A stretch of DNA of 9,770 nt. Source: Candidatus Cloacimonadota bacterium. Its GTDB lineage: Bacteria; Cloacimonadota; Cloacimonadia; Cloacimonadales; TCS61. Made by a program: the position numbers and the translations under genes. The notes beneath the pieces are model-generated. The model did no database searches. It saw only the letters and a list, made by a program, of their open reading frames with translations, and was not told the origin of the DNA. Positions 1 to 6,783 of the stretch are shown piece after piece. The stretch is taken from positions 1-9,770 of the forward strand of contig DAOVQH010000070.1 in the NCBI GenBank assembly GCA_030628755.1, given 5' to 3'. Each line of letters begins with the position of its first letter. Position 1 is the first letter of the stretch.

Positions 1-61
1 CATAAACCGCTATCTTGGTTGAGGTAGAACCTGGATTAATGGCCAAAACTCGATAGTTCAT
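1..61 (-). CDS. buk: Butyrate kinase, N-terminal fragment
   Basis: Only the first 20 codons are in the window; the gene continues past base 1. The minus-strand reading from ATG at 61 contains LAINPGSTSTKIAVY. This is the opening strand and phosphate-binding segment of the acetate/butyrate kinase (ASKHA) family, in the form typical of butyrate kinase (acetate kinases usually have VLVINAGSSSLKF here). The enzyme interconverts butyryl-phosphate + ADP and butyrate + ATP, or acts on branched-chain acyl phosphates. A strong GGAGG (minus strand, 72-68) lies 6 bases before the ATG and fixes the start. The gene diverges from the tdk operon. The family assignment is good for so short a piece; the exact acyl specificity cannot be judged from it. 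Confidence 0.78.
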   Translation of the reverse strand, partial: MNYRVLAINPGSTSTKIAVY

Positions 62-174
62 TCATTTCCTCCATTTTATTAATAATTTATTCTGGATAAA
101 AAAATCAAGTTAAATATTTCTCAAACAATAGATAATAAATTTCCTTCTTTTACTCTGCTCACCTCTTTGAAATT

Positions 175-203
175 TACATAAATACACAAGCTTTCAAAGT
201 CAA
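175..203 (-). promoter_or_regulatory. Candidate promoter for butyrate kinase gene
   Basis: On the minus strand TTGACT (203-198) is followed after exactly 17 bases by TATGTA (180-175). The -35 matches the sigma-70 consensus at five of six positions; the -10 is weak (three of six). It would give a leader of roughly 105 bases before the ATG at 61. The gap between the divergent genes is only 235 bases, so a promoter for each is expected here, but this one is a pattern match only. Confidence 0.3.
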
Positions 204-248
204 GAATTTTGATTCTATTTCCAGAAGAATTAACCCCTCACAAAAAAT

Positions 249-277
249 TTGACACAAAAAAGTTCAGTTCAGTAAAT
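249..277 (+). promoter_or_regulatory. Candidate -35 box upstream of tdk
   Basis: A perfect TTGACA lies at 249-254. The best -10 at 17 bases is the poor GTAAAT (272-277), and transcription from there would start almost on top of the ribosome site GGAG (285-288). The -35 is striking, but the promoter call is weak and the real start may lie further upstream. Confidence 0.22.
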
Positions 278-296
278 GTCGCACGGAGTTTGAAAA

Positions 297-857
297 ATGA
301 ACATTATAAACAATAAAACCGGATGGATTGAAGTCATCTGTGGAAGCATGTTCAGTGGTAAGACAGAAGAGCTTATCAGAAGAGTACACAGAGCTGAATA
401 TGCCAGACAGAAGATCCAGGTTTTTAAACCGAAAATCGATAACCGTTACGATGATGACCATATTGTCTCCCACACCCAGATGAAGGCTCCTTCCCAAAGA
501 GTAACAAAAGCATCTGAAATCCTTCAGCTTCTGGAAAAAGATACTGAGATCGTGGCTATCGATGAAGTTCAGTTCTTTACTGATGAAATAATTGATGTCT
601 GCAACCAGATGGCTGACATGGGCAAACGTGTTATTGTTGCAGGTCTGGATCAGGACTACACAGGCAAACCCTTTGGTCCCATACCCAAACTTCTGGCTGT
701 GGCAGAATATATAGAAAAGTTCTCCGCAATCTGCGTTAAATGCGGTAATCCTGCTAATCGAACCCAGCGGCTTACCAGAAACAAAGACACTATAGTTGTA
801 GGTGCAACCGATATCTATGAAGCCCGTTGCCGTAACTGTCACGAGGTTTTCGAGTAA
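297..857 (+). CDS. tdk: Thymidine kinase (type II)
   Basis: A cytosolic salvage enzyme that phosphorylates thymidine to dTMP with ATP. The 186 residues match the usual length of the type II (TK1-like) family. Visible are the P-loop GSMFSGKT (residues 16-23), the conserved RYDDD..VSH segment (50-59), the Walker B/catalytic DEVQFF (89-94, with Glu90 as the expected general base), GLDQDY.GKPFGP (116-128), two zinc-binding CxxC pairs (Cys146/149 and Cys178/181), and the thymidine-binding lasso VVGATDIYEARCR (167-179). The start is set by GGAG at 285-288, 8 bases before the ATG. It is the first gene of a long plus-strand operon; its stop overlaps the next ATG by one base (TAATG). With the phosphorylase two genes on, it forms a nucleoside-salvage pair. 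No unusual residue was seen. Confidence 0.96.
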   Translation: MNIINNKTGWIEVICGSMFSGKTEELIRRVHRAEYARQKIQVFKPKIDNRYDDDHIVSHTQMKAPSQRVTKASEILQLLEKDTEIVAIDEVQFFTDEIIDVCNQMADMGKRVIVAGLDQDYTGKPFGPIPKLLAVAEYIEKFSAICVKCGNPANRTQRLTRNKDTIVVGATDIYEARCRNCHEVFE

Positions 858-1102
858 TGGATAGCATCAGATACTTGCTGGTTCAGGCTATTGATATCTA
901 TATGATCATTATTGTGATCAGGGCTGTCATGTCCTGGTTCTCCCCCAATCCTCATAACAGGTTTTTCCAATTTTTGATTAATATAACAGAACCTGTACTG
1001 GGAAGGATCCGCCGTTTTCTGCCCGTATCAGGGATAGATTTCTCACCTTTTATTGTTATCATTTTGCTCAGTATTATTCGAAGTATAATTATCAGGGCTT
1101 AA
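857..1102 (+). CDS. YggT family small membrane protein
   Basis: An 81-residue integral membrane protein with two hydrophobic helices (about residues 7-26 and 62-79). The loop between them has the YggT family pattern: RAVMSWFSP (22-30), ITEPVLGRIRRFLP (43-56), then G.DFSP (59-64). The family is widespread, often sits in housekeeping operons, and is named for E. coli YggT. A link to osmotic tolerance or to cell division/ring positioning in various bacteria and plastids has been suggested, and the biochemical role is unclear. It starts inside the tdk stop codon (TAATG), so translation is probably coupled. Family membership is clear; nothing in the window adds a function. Confidence 0.88.
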   Translation: MDSIRYLLVQAIDIYMIIIVIRAVMSWFSPNPHNRFFQFLINITEPVLGRIRRFLPVSGIDFSPFIVIILLSIIRSIIIRA

Positions 1103-1115
1103 TTAAGAATCAAAT

Positions 1116-1928
1116 ATGCTGAAAAAGATAGAAAAAGCAACAGATTATCTCAGAAAAAAAATAGATTTCAAACCGCAGATCGGAATCATACTGGGAACGG
1201 GTTTGAATCAGGTCGCACGGTTAATAGAGAATCCTGTAATCATTCCCTATGATGATATTCCCGGGATGGTTATTTCTACAGCTCCTAGCCACAAGGGGAG
1301 ATTGCTGGCTGGCTTTTTAGACGATAAAAAGGTTATAATTTTGCAGGGACGTTTCCACTATTATGAAGGATACTCCATGCAGGAGGTTACCTTCCCTGTA
1401 AGAATTCTGAAAGTCCTGGGAGTAAAACAGCTCATTTTAACCAATGCTGCTGGAAGCCTGAATGAAGAATTTCAACCAGGCAATCTTGTTCTTATTAATG
1501 ACCACATAAACCTGATGGGAGACAATCCCCTCAGGGGTGAAAACCAGGAAAAGCTGGGAGAGCGTTTTCCCAGCATGAACGAACCCTACAGTAATGAACT
1601 GATGGAAATCTGCCAGAATATTGCCCAGGAGAACGACTTTGAACTGAAAAAGGGGATCTACGCTGGACTGGCTGGACCCAGTCTGGAGACCAGAGCTGAA
1701 TGTAAAATGCTGGTCTATCTGGGAGCAGACCTGGTGGGAATGTCCACGGTTCCGGAAGTCATAGTCGTCATTCACAGCGGCATGAAAGTGGTGGGAATCT
1801 CTGTTGTAACCAATCTCAGCAATATCTTTCACAGCCAAGCTCACAGCCAGGAGGATATTCAGAAGAATGCTCAAAAGGCAATAGCTAACCTTAAAATTCT
1901 AATAAAAAATTTAGTAAAGAAAATATAG
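1116..1928 (+). CDS. punA: Purine nucleoside phosphorylase (trimeric class)
   Basis: Phosphorolysis of purine (deoxy)ribonucleosides, probably guanosine and inosine types, to base and pentose-1-phosphate in the cytosol. The 270 residues equal the normal length of the trimeric PNP/MTAP family. Seen in order: ILGTGLN phosphate loop (25-31; more often LGSGL), SHKGRL (58-63), QGRFHYYEGY (77-86), LTNAAGSLN (108-116), GPSLETRAE (187-195, with the purine-binding Glu191; commonly ETPAE), VGMSTVPEV (207-215) and VTN (231-233, Asn233 as the expected base-contacting residue). No good Shine-Dalgarno is visible before the ATG; the 13-base gap after yggT is AT-rich. An MTAP-like specificity is less likely given the Glu/Asn pair. 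The gene complements tdk in nucleoside salvage. Confidence 0.94.
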   Translation: MLKKIEKATDYLRKKIDFKPQIGIILGTGLNQVARLIENPVIIPYDDIPGMVISTAPSHKGRLLAGFLDDKKVIILQGRFHYYEGYSMQEVTFPVRILKVLGVKQLILTNAAGSLNEEFQPGNLVLINDHINLMGDNPLRGENQEKLGERFPSMNEPYSNELMEICQNIAQENDFELKKGIYAGLAGPSLETRAECKMLVYLGADLVGMSTVPEVIVVIHSGMKVVGISVVTNLSNIFHSQAHSQEDIQKNAQKAIANLKILIKNLVKKI

Positions 1929-1942
1929 GAAGGAAAATATTC

Positions 1943-2341
1943 ATGGCTGCAAAAAACTTAACATCGAAAAAACTAGAAGTGTATGAATCCATCTTAATGC
2001 AAGAAAAAAATCAGGCTCAGAGGATTATCAATGGAATCGACGAGATCCAGAAGCGCGGAGCCAAGAATCGAAGTGGTGATCTCTCCTCCTATTCTCTACA
2101 TCAGGCAGATATGGGAACGGATACAGATCAATCTGAAAAACGTGTTTATCTTCTTAATAAAGAAATAGAAAAATTGAATAAAATTAATTTAGCATTAAAA
2201 AGAATTTACGAAAAATCTTATGGTATCTGCGAAATCTGCGGAAAATACATAGGAGCAAGAAGACTCAAGATAGTTCCCTACGCCAGATACTGTATCGAAT
2301 GTAAATCCAGAGAAGAAAAAAATAATAGAAGAAGACCTTGA
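1943..2341 (+). CDS. TraR/DksA family zinc-finger protein
   Basis: A 132-residue protein of the TraR/DksA family, whose members bind in the secondary channel of RNA polymerase and modulate initiation together with ppGpp. Residues 8-92 are mostly charged helix, suiting the family coiled coil. The coiled-coil tip segment reads SLHQADMGTDTD (51-62), containing the acidic residues that act near the polymerase active site. The zinc finger is C4: Cys96, Cys99, Cys117, Cys120 (CEIC and CIEC). The basic tail is RRRP. A strong AGGAAGGA (1927-1934) overlapping the phosphorylase stop fixes the start 8 bases later. Its last codons overlap the lspA start (TTGA). Whether it works as a true DksA or as one of the shorter homologues common outside Proteobacteria cannot be decided from sequence. 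Confidence 0.9.
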   Translation: MAAKNLTSKKLEVYESILMQEKNQAQRIINGIDEIQKRGAKNRSGDLSSYSLHQADMGTDTDQSEKRVYLLNKEIEKLNKINLALKRIYEKSYGICEICGKYIGARRLKIVPYARYCIECKSREEKNNRRRP

Positions 2342-2838
2342 AGAGCTTATTGAATAAATATTCCTATTTCTGGATATCACTGGTTATAATTTTTATTGAT
2401 CAGCTCTCGAAATTTTTTATCCGGAAATTCCTTGATGTCGGGCAGGTAGTCAAGATCACAAAAAAACTGGTATGGATAACCTATGTCCGCAATACAGGTG
2501 CTGCTTTCAGTTTCTCCTTTGGAAGCCATCTACTTAACAAAATTATCTTTATTATCATCACCATCGCAGCTATAGTCCTGATAATTAATCTATTCAATAA
2601 ATCAAAAACCAAGATCGAAAAGGTCATCTATGCTATGATTCTCGGTGGTGCTCTGGGAAATTTAATTGACAGGATAGCACTTGGCAGTGTAACTGATTTC
2701 ATATGGTGCGATTTTCCAGATGTGATCATGACCAGGTGGCCCGTTTTCAATATTGCAGACAGTTGTATTGTGGTCGCCATAATTCTAATGATGGTTTATA
2801 TCCTGTTTCACAGGAAAGAAACTGTGGAGGATAGATGA
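2338..2838 (+). CDS. lspA: Lipoprotein signal peptidase (signal peptidase II)
   Basis: An inner-membrane aspartic protease that removes the signal peptide of prolipoproteins after diacylglyceryl transfer to the +1 cysteine. The 166 residues and four hydrophobic segments (about 8-28, 66-85, 96-110, 139-157) fit the family. Conserved motifs: D21QLSK, RNTGAAF (51-57), GGALGNLIDR (103-112) with catalytic Asp111, and FNIADS (137-142) with catalytic Asp141. The start is TTG at 2338, overlapping the upstream stop in TTGA, with GAAGAAG just before it; no in-frame ATG lies close enough to keep the first membrane helix. It is therefore probably coupled to the TraR/DksA gene. The 3' end overlaps the next ATG (ATGA). 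Confidence 0.96.
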   Translation: MKSLLNKYSYFWISLVIIFIDQLSKFFIRKFLDVGQVVKITKKLVWITYVRNTGAAFSFSFGSHLLNKIIFIIITIAAIVLIINLFNKSKTKIEKVIYAMILGGALGNLIDRIALGSVTDFIWCDFPDVIMTRWPVFNIADSCIVVAIILMMVYILFHRKETVEDR

Positions 2839-4967
2839 AATTGAAAATTATTTTTATTATTCTGGTTTTATTTTTTTGTTCTTATCTCTTTGCAGAAATT
2901 GAAGAGTTGTTCTTTTCAGAATATATCGAAGGAAGCAGTAATAACAAAGCTCTTGAAATATACAATGGTACAGGTGCAGATGTAGACCTTGCCGATTACC
3001 GTATCAATCAATCTGTTGATGGAGGAGGCTGGCAATACCAGCATTACTTCCCCACAGGAGCAACAATAACAGATGGTGACGTCTGGGTTATTACTACCAA
3101 TCAGGCTGATGCTATTCTTCAAAATGCTGCGGATGAGATTTTACCTTTCCCCAGCGTAGTTCATTTCAATGGAGACGATGCCCGTGGTCTGGAAAAAACA
3201 ACGGATGGAAGTGAAACCTGGACATTATTAGATGTTATCGGTGTCCCAGGTGAAGATCCAGGAGATGGCTGGGCAGTTGCTGGTGTAAATAACGCTACCA
3301 AAGAACATACACTGGTCCGGAAATCAACTGTGGAAGCTCCTACAACAGACTGGGCTCTATCTGCTGGAACAAATCCTTCAGAATCACAGTGGGAAGTCTA
3401 TGACCAGAATACATTCGACTATATTGGTTTTCACATTTTTGGTGCTGATATAATCCCTCCCACATTGAACTCTGCTGTAGCTCTATCATCTTCAAGTGTA
3501 GAAATAACTTTCAGTGAACCTCTTGATGAAACCACTTCTGAAAATACAGGCAATTATTCCATTAATCCTTTCCTGGATATATCTTCAGCAAGTCTGGCAA
3601 CAAACAAGGTAATTCTTACCACATCCGAGCAGACAGAAGCAGAAAATTATACAATTACAGTCAATAATGTGGAAGATCTGGCTGGAAACCCGATAGAAGC
3701 GGGGAGTTCTATAGATTTCACGGGTTATGGTGGAACTCAATACGACCTTATTGCAGATATTCAAAATAATCTGGACGATTATCTCGCCCAAGAAGTAACC
3801 GTGAGAGCTGTTGTTACAATCGGCGATGGATTATTGTATGCTGGGAAAACTCAATTCTATATCCAAGATGAATCTGGTCGTGGAATTCAGATTTTTGACC
3901 ACACACCTTTAGCAACAACATACGTTAGAGGTGATCTTGTAAAAGTAACTGGAATTGTTGGTTTATATACCGGAACTGAAAACAAATATTATGATGTTCA
4001 AATTACAGAGTCAGAAGTCACTTTAATTTCTCAAGGCGAGGAACTTCCCGAGCCATATGAAGCAACAGGTTCTGAAGATTTTACAATGAATGGAACCTGG
4101 GCAAGTGCTACAGGTGAGATTGTAGATATATGGGATTCAATTTATGGCTTTTATCAAATCGTGGTTAGTGTTAATGGTGTGGAAATGGACCTTCAGTTTT
4201 GGGATTCTACCGGTGCTAATGTGGAAGAATATGTTGTAGGCGATGAAATTACAGCTCATGGAGTTATTGCTTTTTATGAAGATATACCGCAACTTTCCTG
4301 TGCTTATGAAGAAGATATCGACTATTATATAGATGACATTTATGATGATATTAATTTTGAGAAACCGGTAAATCCTGGTGAATCAGTTTTAGTTGGCTTT
4401 CCATACGAGGAACCATGCAATTCCGTTTTTCTACATTGGAAAACTAATAGAGATTTTGAATTTCATACAATTGAAATGGATACAACTTCTACAAGAGAAA
4501 CTGAATATTTTGCTACTATTCCCGGACAATCTGCTGGCACATCAGTCACTTTCTATATATCTGTGTTTGATACATTAAATACTGAAATTCTTTTCCCGAC
4601 GAATTTCCCGACTGAATTTTTTGAGTATCATTATGAAATCACTTATCATGCTGCTAAATTAAATATCCCTGCCAAACCCTTCAATCCCTATGCTGGAGAG
4701 AAATTCCCTATAGAATTTGCTTCCAAAAGCGGTGATAAAGCAATCCTGCGTATTTACAACGCTGAGGGAAAACTTGTATTTACTCCACAAAATATTATTA
4801 TTTCAGGTCCAACAGGCATTACTCATTACAACTGGAATGGAAGAGATAAGAATCATAAACTTCTACCGCTGGGTCTGTATATATGTTACCTGGAAGTTAT
4901 TGAAGCGAACACCGGAAAGAAAAAAACAGCCAAAGCCCCGATCGTGATCGGTGCTCCACTGAAGTAA
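2835..4967 (+). CDS. Secreted lamin-tail / OB-fold / FlgD-Ig multidomain protein
   Basis: A 710-residue exported protein with no recognised catalytic domain. Residues 1-20 are a signal peptide with likely cleavage after LFA; no lipobox is present. Inferred modules, boundaries approximate: lamin-tail domain (22-195; FSEYIEGSSNNKALEIYNG is diagnostic); Ig-like domain (205-293; FSEPLDE, a Big_5/SbsA style); two consecutive OB-fold modules (about 300-395, FYIQDESGRGIQIF, and 410-490) like those accompanying lamin-tail domains in extracellular nucleases; an aromatic-rich Ig-like module (500-600); and a C-terminal FlgD-Ig-like domain (608-705; NWNGRD, LPLGLYICYLEV). Such a C-terminal domain often acts as a sorting tail for outer-membrane export in this part of the bacterial tree. 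The ATG overlaps the lspA stop, with TGGAGG just upstream. The partner barrel gene follows after 9 bases. It is probably cell-surface or extracellular; binding or nuclease-accessory roles are speculation. Confidence 0.8.
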   Translation: MKLKIIFIILVLFFCSYLFAEIEELFFSEYIEGSSNNKALEIYNGTGADVDLADYRINQSVDGGGWQYQHYFPTGATITDGDVWVITTNQADAILQNAADEILPFPSVVHFNGDDARGLEKTTDGSETWTLLDVIGVPGEDPGDGWAVAGVNNATKEHTLVRKSTVEAPTTDWALSAGTNPSESQWEVYDQNTFDYIGFHIFGADIIPPTLNSAVALSSSSVEITFSEPLDETTSENTGNYSINPFLDISSASLATNKVILTTSEQTEAENYTITVNNVEDLAGNPIEAGSSIDFTGYGGTQYDLIADIQNNLDDYLAQEVTVRAVVTIGDGLLYAGKTQFYIQDESGRGIQIFDHTPLATTYVRGDLVKVTGIVGLYTGTENKYYDVQITESEVTLISQGEELPEPYEATGSEDFTMNGTWASATGEIVDIWDSIYGFYQIVVSVNGVEMDLQFWDSTGANVEEYVVGDEITAHGVIAFYEDIPQLSCAYEEDIDYYIDDIYDDINFEKPVNPGESVLVGFPYEEPCNSVFLHWKTNRDFEFHTIEMDTTSTRETEYFATIPGQSAGTSVTFYISVFDTLNTEILFPTNFPTEFFEYHYEITYHAAKLNIPAKPFNPYAGEKFPIEFASKSGDKAILRIYNAEGKLVFTPQNIIISGPTGITHYNWNGRDKNHKLLPLGLYICYLEVIEANTGKKKTAKAPIVIGAPLK

Positions 4968-4976
4968 GGGGGGATC

Positions 4977-5822
4977 ATGAAAACTAGAAATTTTATTGTA
5001 ACTTTCTTAATGTTCATCTTTACGATCAGTCTTTCCGCAGTTTTTGACGACTATGAACCCTCACCCAGAGCACGGGCAATGGGTGGAGCTTTTTATTCCA
5101 ATAGTGATGATGCTAACTGTATCTTTTATAATCCGGCAGGATTGAATAAAGCTGGCAATAACTTGATGATCGGTTATACAAAGATTTTCAGTAACGATTT
5201 CCAAATATTGAATACGGTTGCTCTTTCTATGGAGCTTCCCAAAAAGTTCGGAATCATCTGTATTGGTCTGCAATCAATGGATGTAGATTTTCAGGATGTA
5301 AACCTGATGTCAGAAAAGATCTATGCTCTGGCTCACTCCTTTACGCTTTTGAAGGACGTTCATTCAGAGGTAGATGTTGGATATACTTTCAATATGTATC
5401 ACCTGTCCATCAACAGTTTTGGTAATCAACCTGCTTTTGGAATAAATATTGGAGCCCTGGCTGTATTGCACCAGAGGACCAGGATCGGTTTTGCGGTTTC
5501 CAATCTGAATAATCCCAAGGTCGGTGAAGACAGCAGTCATGAACTTCCGCAGAAGATGGCAATGGGAATTTCCTATCTGCCCTATACTGATGTTATTACT
5601 TCCCTGGAAGTGAAAAAGACGCTTGGTGGTGAAACCGAGATCCATGCCGGAACCGAAGTCAGGGTTTTTGATATGCTAGCTCTTCGTTTTGGAGTCCGTT
5701 CACAACCGACAAGTTATTCAATGGGAGCGGAATTTAATCTTTATAATATTTCTATTAATTATGCCTATAACACCCACACCATTGACGTTACCCATCATTT
5801 CGGGGGGGGATATAAATTCTAA
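4977..5822 (+). CDS. PorV/PorQ-like outer-membrane barrel protein
   Basis: A 281-residue protein with a signal peptide (1-21, cleavage after SLSA). The mature start SPRARAMGGAFYSNSDDANC (29-48) followed by IFYNPAGL is the hallmark of PorV/PorQ family and UPF0164 proteins, which are FadL-related beta barrels. The rest alternates polar and hydrophobic residues, consistent with amphipathic strands, and ends in an aromatic-terminated FGGGYKF, a plausible barrel assembly signal. PorV itself is an outer-membrane shuttle that helps deliver type IX secretion cargo. Sitting 9 bases behind a gene for a secreted protein with a FlgD-Ig tail, this one may serve that cargo, but that is inference. A ribosome site AAGGGGGGA lies just before the ATG. 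It is the last gene before the shared terminator. Confidence 0.8.
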   Translation: MKTRNFIVTFLMFIFTISLSAVFDDYEPSPRARAMGGAFYSNSDDANCIFYNPAGLNKAGNNLMIGYTKIFSNDFQILNTVALSMELPKKFGIICIGLQSMDVDFQDVNLMSEKIYALAHSFTLLKDVHSEVDVGYTFNMYHLSINSFGNQPAFGINIGALAVLHQRTRIGFAVSNLNNPKVGEDSSHELPQKMAMGISYLPYTDVITSLEVKKTLGGETEIHAGTEVRVFDMLALRFGVRSQPTSYSMGAEFNLYNISINYAYNTHTIDVTHHFGGGYKF

Positions 5823-5829
5823 TTGTATT

Positions 5830-5863
5830 AAAAAAAGGAAACCGAGCGGTTTCCTTTTTTTTT
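5830..5863. terminator. Bidirectional intrinsic terminator
   Basis: A perfect stem GGAAACC/GGTTTCC with loop GAGC (5844-5847) is bordered by a run of A on the left and nine T on the right. It therefore gives a stem plus U-tract on either strand. It lies 7 bases after the barrel gene stop, and the stop codon of convergent ssb lies within its T-run. It ends both the tdk operon and ssb. Confidence 0.9.
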
Positions 5864-6215
5864 ACTTCTTTTTATCAGGATAATTCAGAATATGTACTTT
5901 ATCAGCTCTGATTACTATTTTGGAATGTGGTTTTCCTTCCTTGTCTTTCCACTGGTTTTCCTTGAGAGTACCTTCAATAACTACCGGAACTCCTTTTTTA
6001 TAGTAATCTTCACGCTCGGCAAGAGCACCCCAGACCTCCACATCAACAAAGGAAACCGTTTCCTGCCATTTGTCATCTTTACCTTTATAACGCTGATTGT
6101 GAGCAATTGTTAGAGTAGTCACCGGGACCTTATTTTCGCCAACGCGGTTGATGACCGCATCTCTTACGATATTACCTGCCAGGGATACATTATTAATGCT
6201 TGGTGTTCTAATCAT
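5862..6215 (-). CDS. ssb: Single-stranded DNA-binding protein, short form
   Basis: A 117-residue OB-fold protein of the SSB/RIM1 family that coats single-stranded DNA during replication and repair. Recognisable features: NNVSLAGNIVRDA (8-20), TTLTIAHN.RYK (33-44), FVDVEVWGALAE (56-67), YYKKGVPVVIEGTLKENQW (71-89) and RADKVHIL (103-110). Bacterial SSBs usually have a 30-70 residue flexible linker ending in an acidic tip (DDDIPF type) that recruits partner proteins. Here the protein ends directly after the OB fold with YPDKKK. The ATG at 6215 is preceded by GGAGGT (6224-6219) at short spacing. It may be an accessory SSB with a full-length one elsewhere, or a lineage form without the tip. It is transcribed alone, converging on the barrel gene. 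Confidence 0.92.
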   Translation of the reverse strand: MIRTPSINNVSLAGNIVRDAVINRVGENKVPVTTLTIAHNQRYKGKDDKWQETVSFVDVEVWGALAEREDYYKKGVPVVIEGTLKENQWKDKEGKPHSKIVIRADKVHILNYPDKKK

Positions 6216-6482
6216 GTTACCTCCTTTTTTAAATTGATATAATCTATAATCTGATTTATCAATAGAAAATATGATTTACTATTTTTTACAGATTAAAATA
6301 AAAAGATATTAATCTGAATTATATCCTTCTTTTTAAGGAAATTCTGGGTTTGAATTTGTAGAAGTTTATAATTTTCGTCAAATGATTTTTTAATTTTTTG
6401 GGAAAAAAAAGTATTTGTACTCCTTGAATTATTTCATTAAATCTTCAAATTATTAACATCTGTCCATAACCTCACCACTGTT
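6216..6482. other. AT-rich ssb upstream region without genes
   Basis: No open frame with a ribosome site is seen here. The region must hold the ssb promoter on the minus strand, but no convincing -35/-10 pair could be chosen (TTGATA at 6262-6257 is one candidate -35). Two inverted repeats stand out: ATTGATA (6234-6240) with TATCAAT (6257-6263), and CAGATTA (6289-6295) with TAATCTG (6310-6316). The first lies in the ssb leader and could be an operator, but in DNA this AT-rich such matches may be chance. Confidence 0.4.
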
Positions 6483-6603
6483 GAAATATTCAGCAAGCTG
6501 AATTTCACCCTGTGAAATAATCCCGATATATCGTATCGGGACTGTTCCTGCTTCGCAGGATTTCACTGGGTGAACAGGGTAAACCTGTTGCAGGCGAAGG
6601 AAC
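6483..6603. repeat. String of six adjacent short hairpins
   Basis: Back-to-back inverted repeats fill this stretch: ATTCAG/CTGAAT (6488-6503), TTTCAC/GTGAAA (6503-6517), TCCCGATA/TATCGGGA (6521-6541), TCCTGC/GCAGGA (6546-6560), TTCAC/GTGAA (6562-6574) and AACAGG/CCTGTT (6573-6589). All are perfect stems with 3-5 base loops. GTTCC and TTCGC at 6544-6556 also pair with GCGAAGGAAC at 6594-6603, enclosing the last hairpins. No gene is seen. A 65-codon minus-strand frame crosses here but has no family resemblance and is broken up by the palindromes. It resembles extragenic palindromic or compound repeat DNA; its function is unknown. Confidence 0.75.
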
Positions 6604-6625
6604 ATAAGATGTTGTTGAATGTAGA
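6597..6625 (+). repeat. Interspersed direct repeat, copy 1
   Basis: First of three copies of a unit whose core is AACATAAGATG, two variable bases, GTTGAATGT. This copy lacks the GA of AAGGAGAAC (it reads AAGGAAC). The strand is arbitrary. Its left end forms the right arm of the preceding palindrome. Confidence 0.75.
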
Positions 6626-6637
6626 ATCCTCTGCTGT

Positions 6638-6656
6638 CTCCTTTTAGCAAAAGGAG
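6638..6656. repeat. Perfect hairpin between repeat copies 1 and 2
   Basis: CTCCTTTT and AAAAGGAG form an 8-base perfect stem around loop AGC (6646-6648). The right arm is also the beginning of direct repeat copy 2, so hairpin and repeat seem to form one unit. Confidence 0.75.
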
Positions 6657-6681
6657 AACATAAGATGCCGTTGAATGTAAT
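6651..6681 (+). repeat. Interspersed direct repeat, copy 2
   Basis: Core AAGGAGAACATAAGATG, then CC, then GTTGAATGTAAT. It differs from copy 3 at only a few positions over 31 bases. The following TCTTCCTGCTTTTCT (6688-6702) also has a near match after copy 3 (6798-6812), so the duplicated unit extends beyond the core. Confidence 0.78.
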
Positions 6682-6706
6682 AAAAAATCTTCCTGCTTTT
6701 CTACGT

Positions 6707-6727
6707 TTTCCCTTTAATAAAGGGAAA
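6707..6727. repeat. Perfect hairpin between repeat copies 2 and 3
   Basis: TTTCCCTTT and AAAGGGAAA form a 9-base perfect stem around loop AAT (6716-6718). It follows the same arrangement as the hairpin between copies 1 and 2 but has a different sequence, so pairing rather than sequence appears to be kept. Confidence 0.72.
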
Positions 6728-6752
6728 TTGTAAAGGGTTCTATTTTCCAGAT

Positions 6753-6783
6753 AAGGAGAACATAAGATGCTGTTGAATGTTAT
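6753..6783 (+). repeat. Interspersed direct repeat, copy 3
   Basis: Same core as copy 2 with CT in the variable position. It is followed by CTCCCTGAGGGA, a small imperfect hairpin, and then by TCATCTTGCTTTTCT matching the tail of copy 2. Confidence 0.78.

Noticed and set aside
264..842. A 192-codon minus-strand frame opposite thymidine kinase
   Set aside because: It is a shadow of a confidently identified gene and its translation matches no family pattern.
6597..6783. Possible CRISPR array
   Set aside because: Only three repeats with unequal spacing, hairpins in the gaps rather than unique spacers, and no cas genes.
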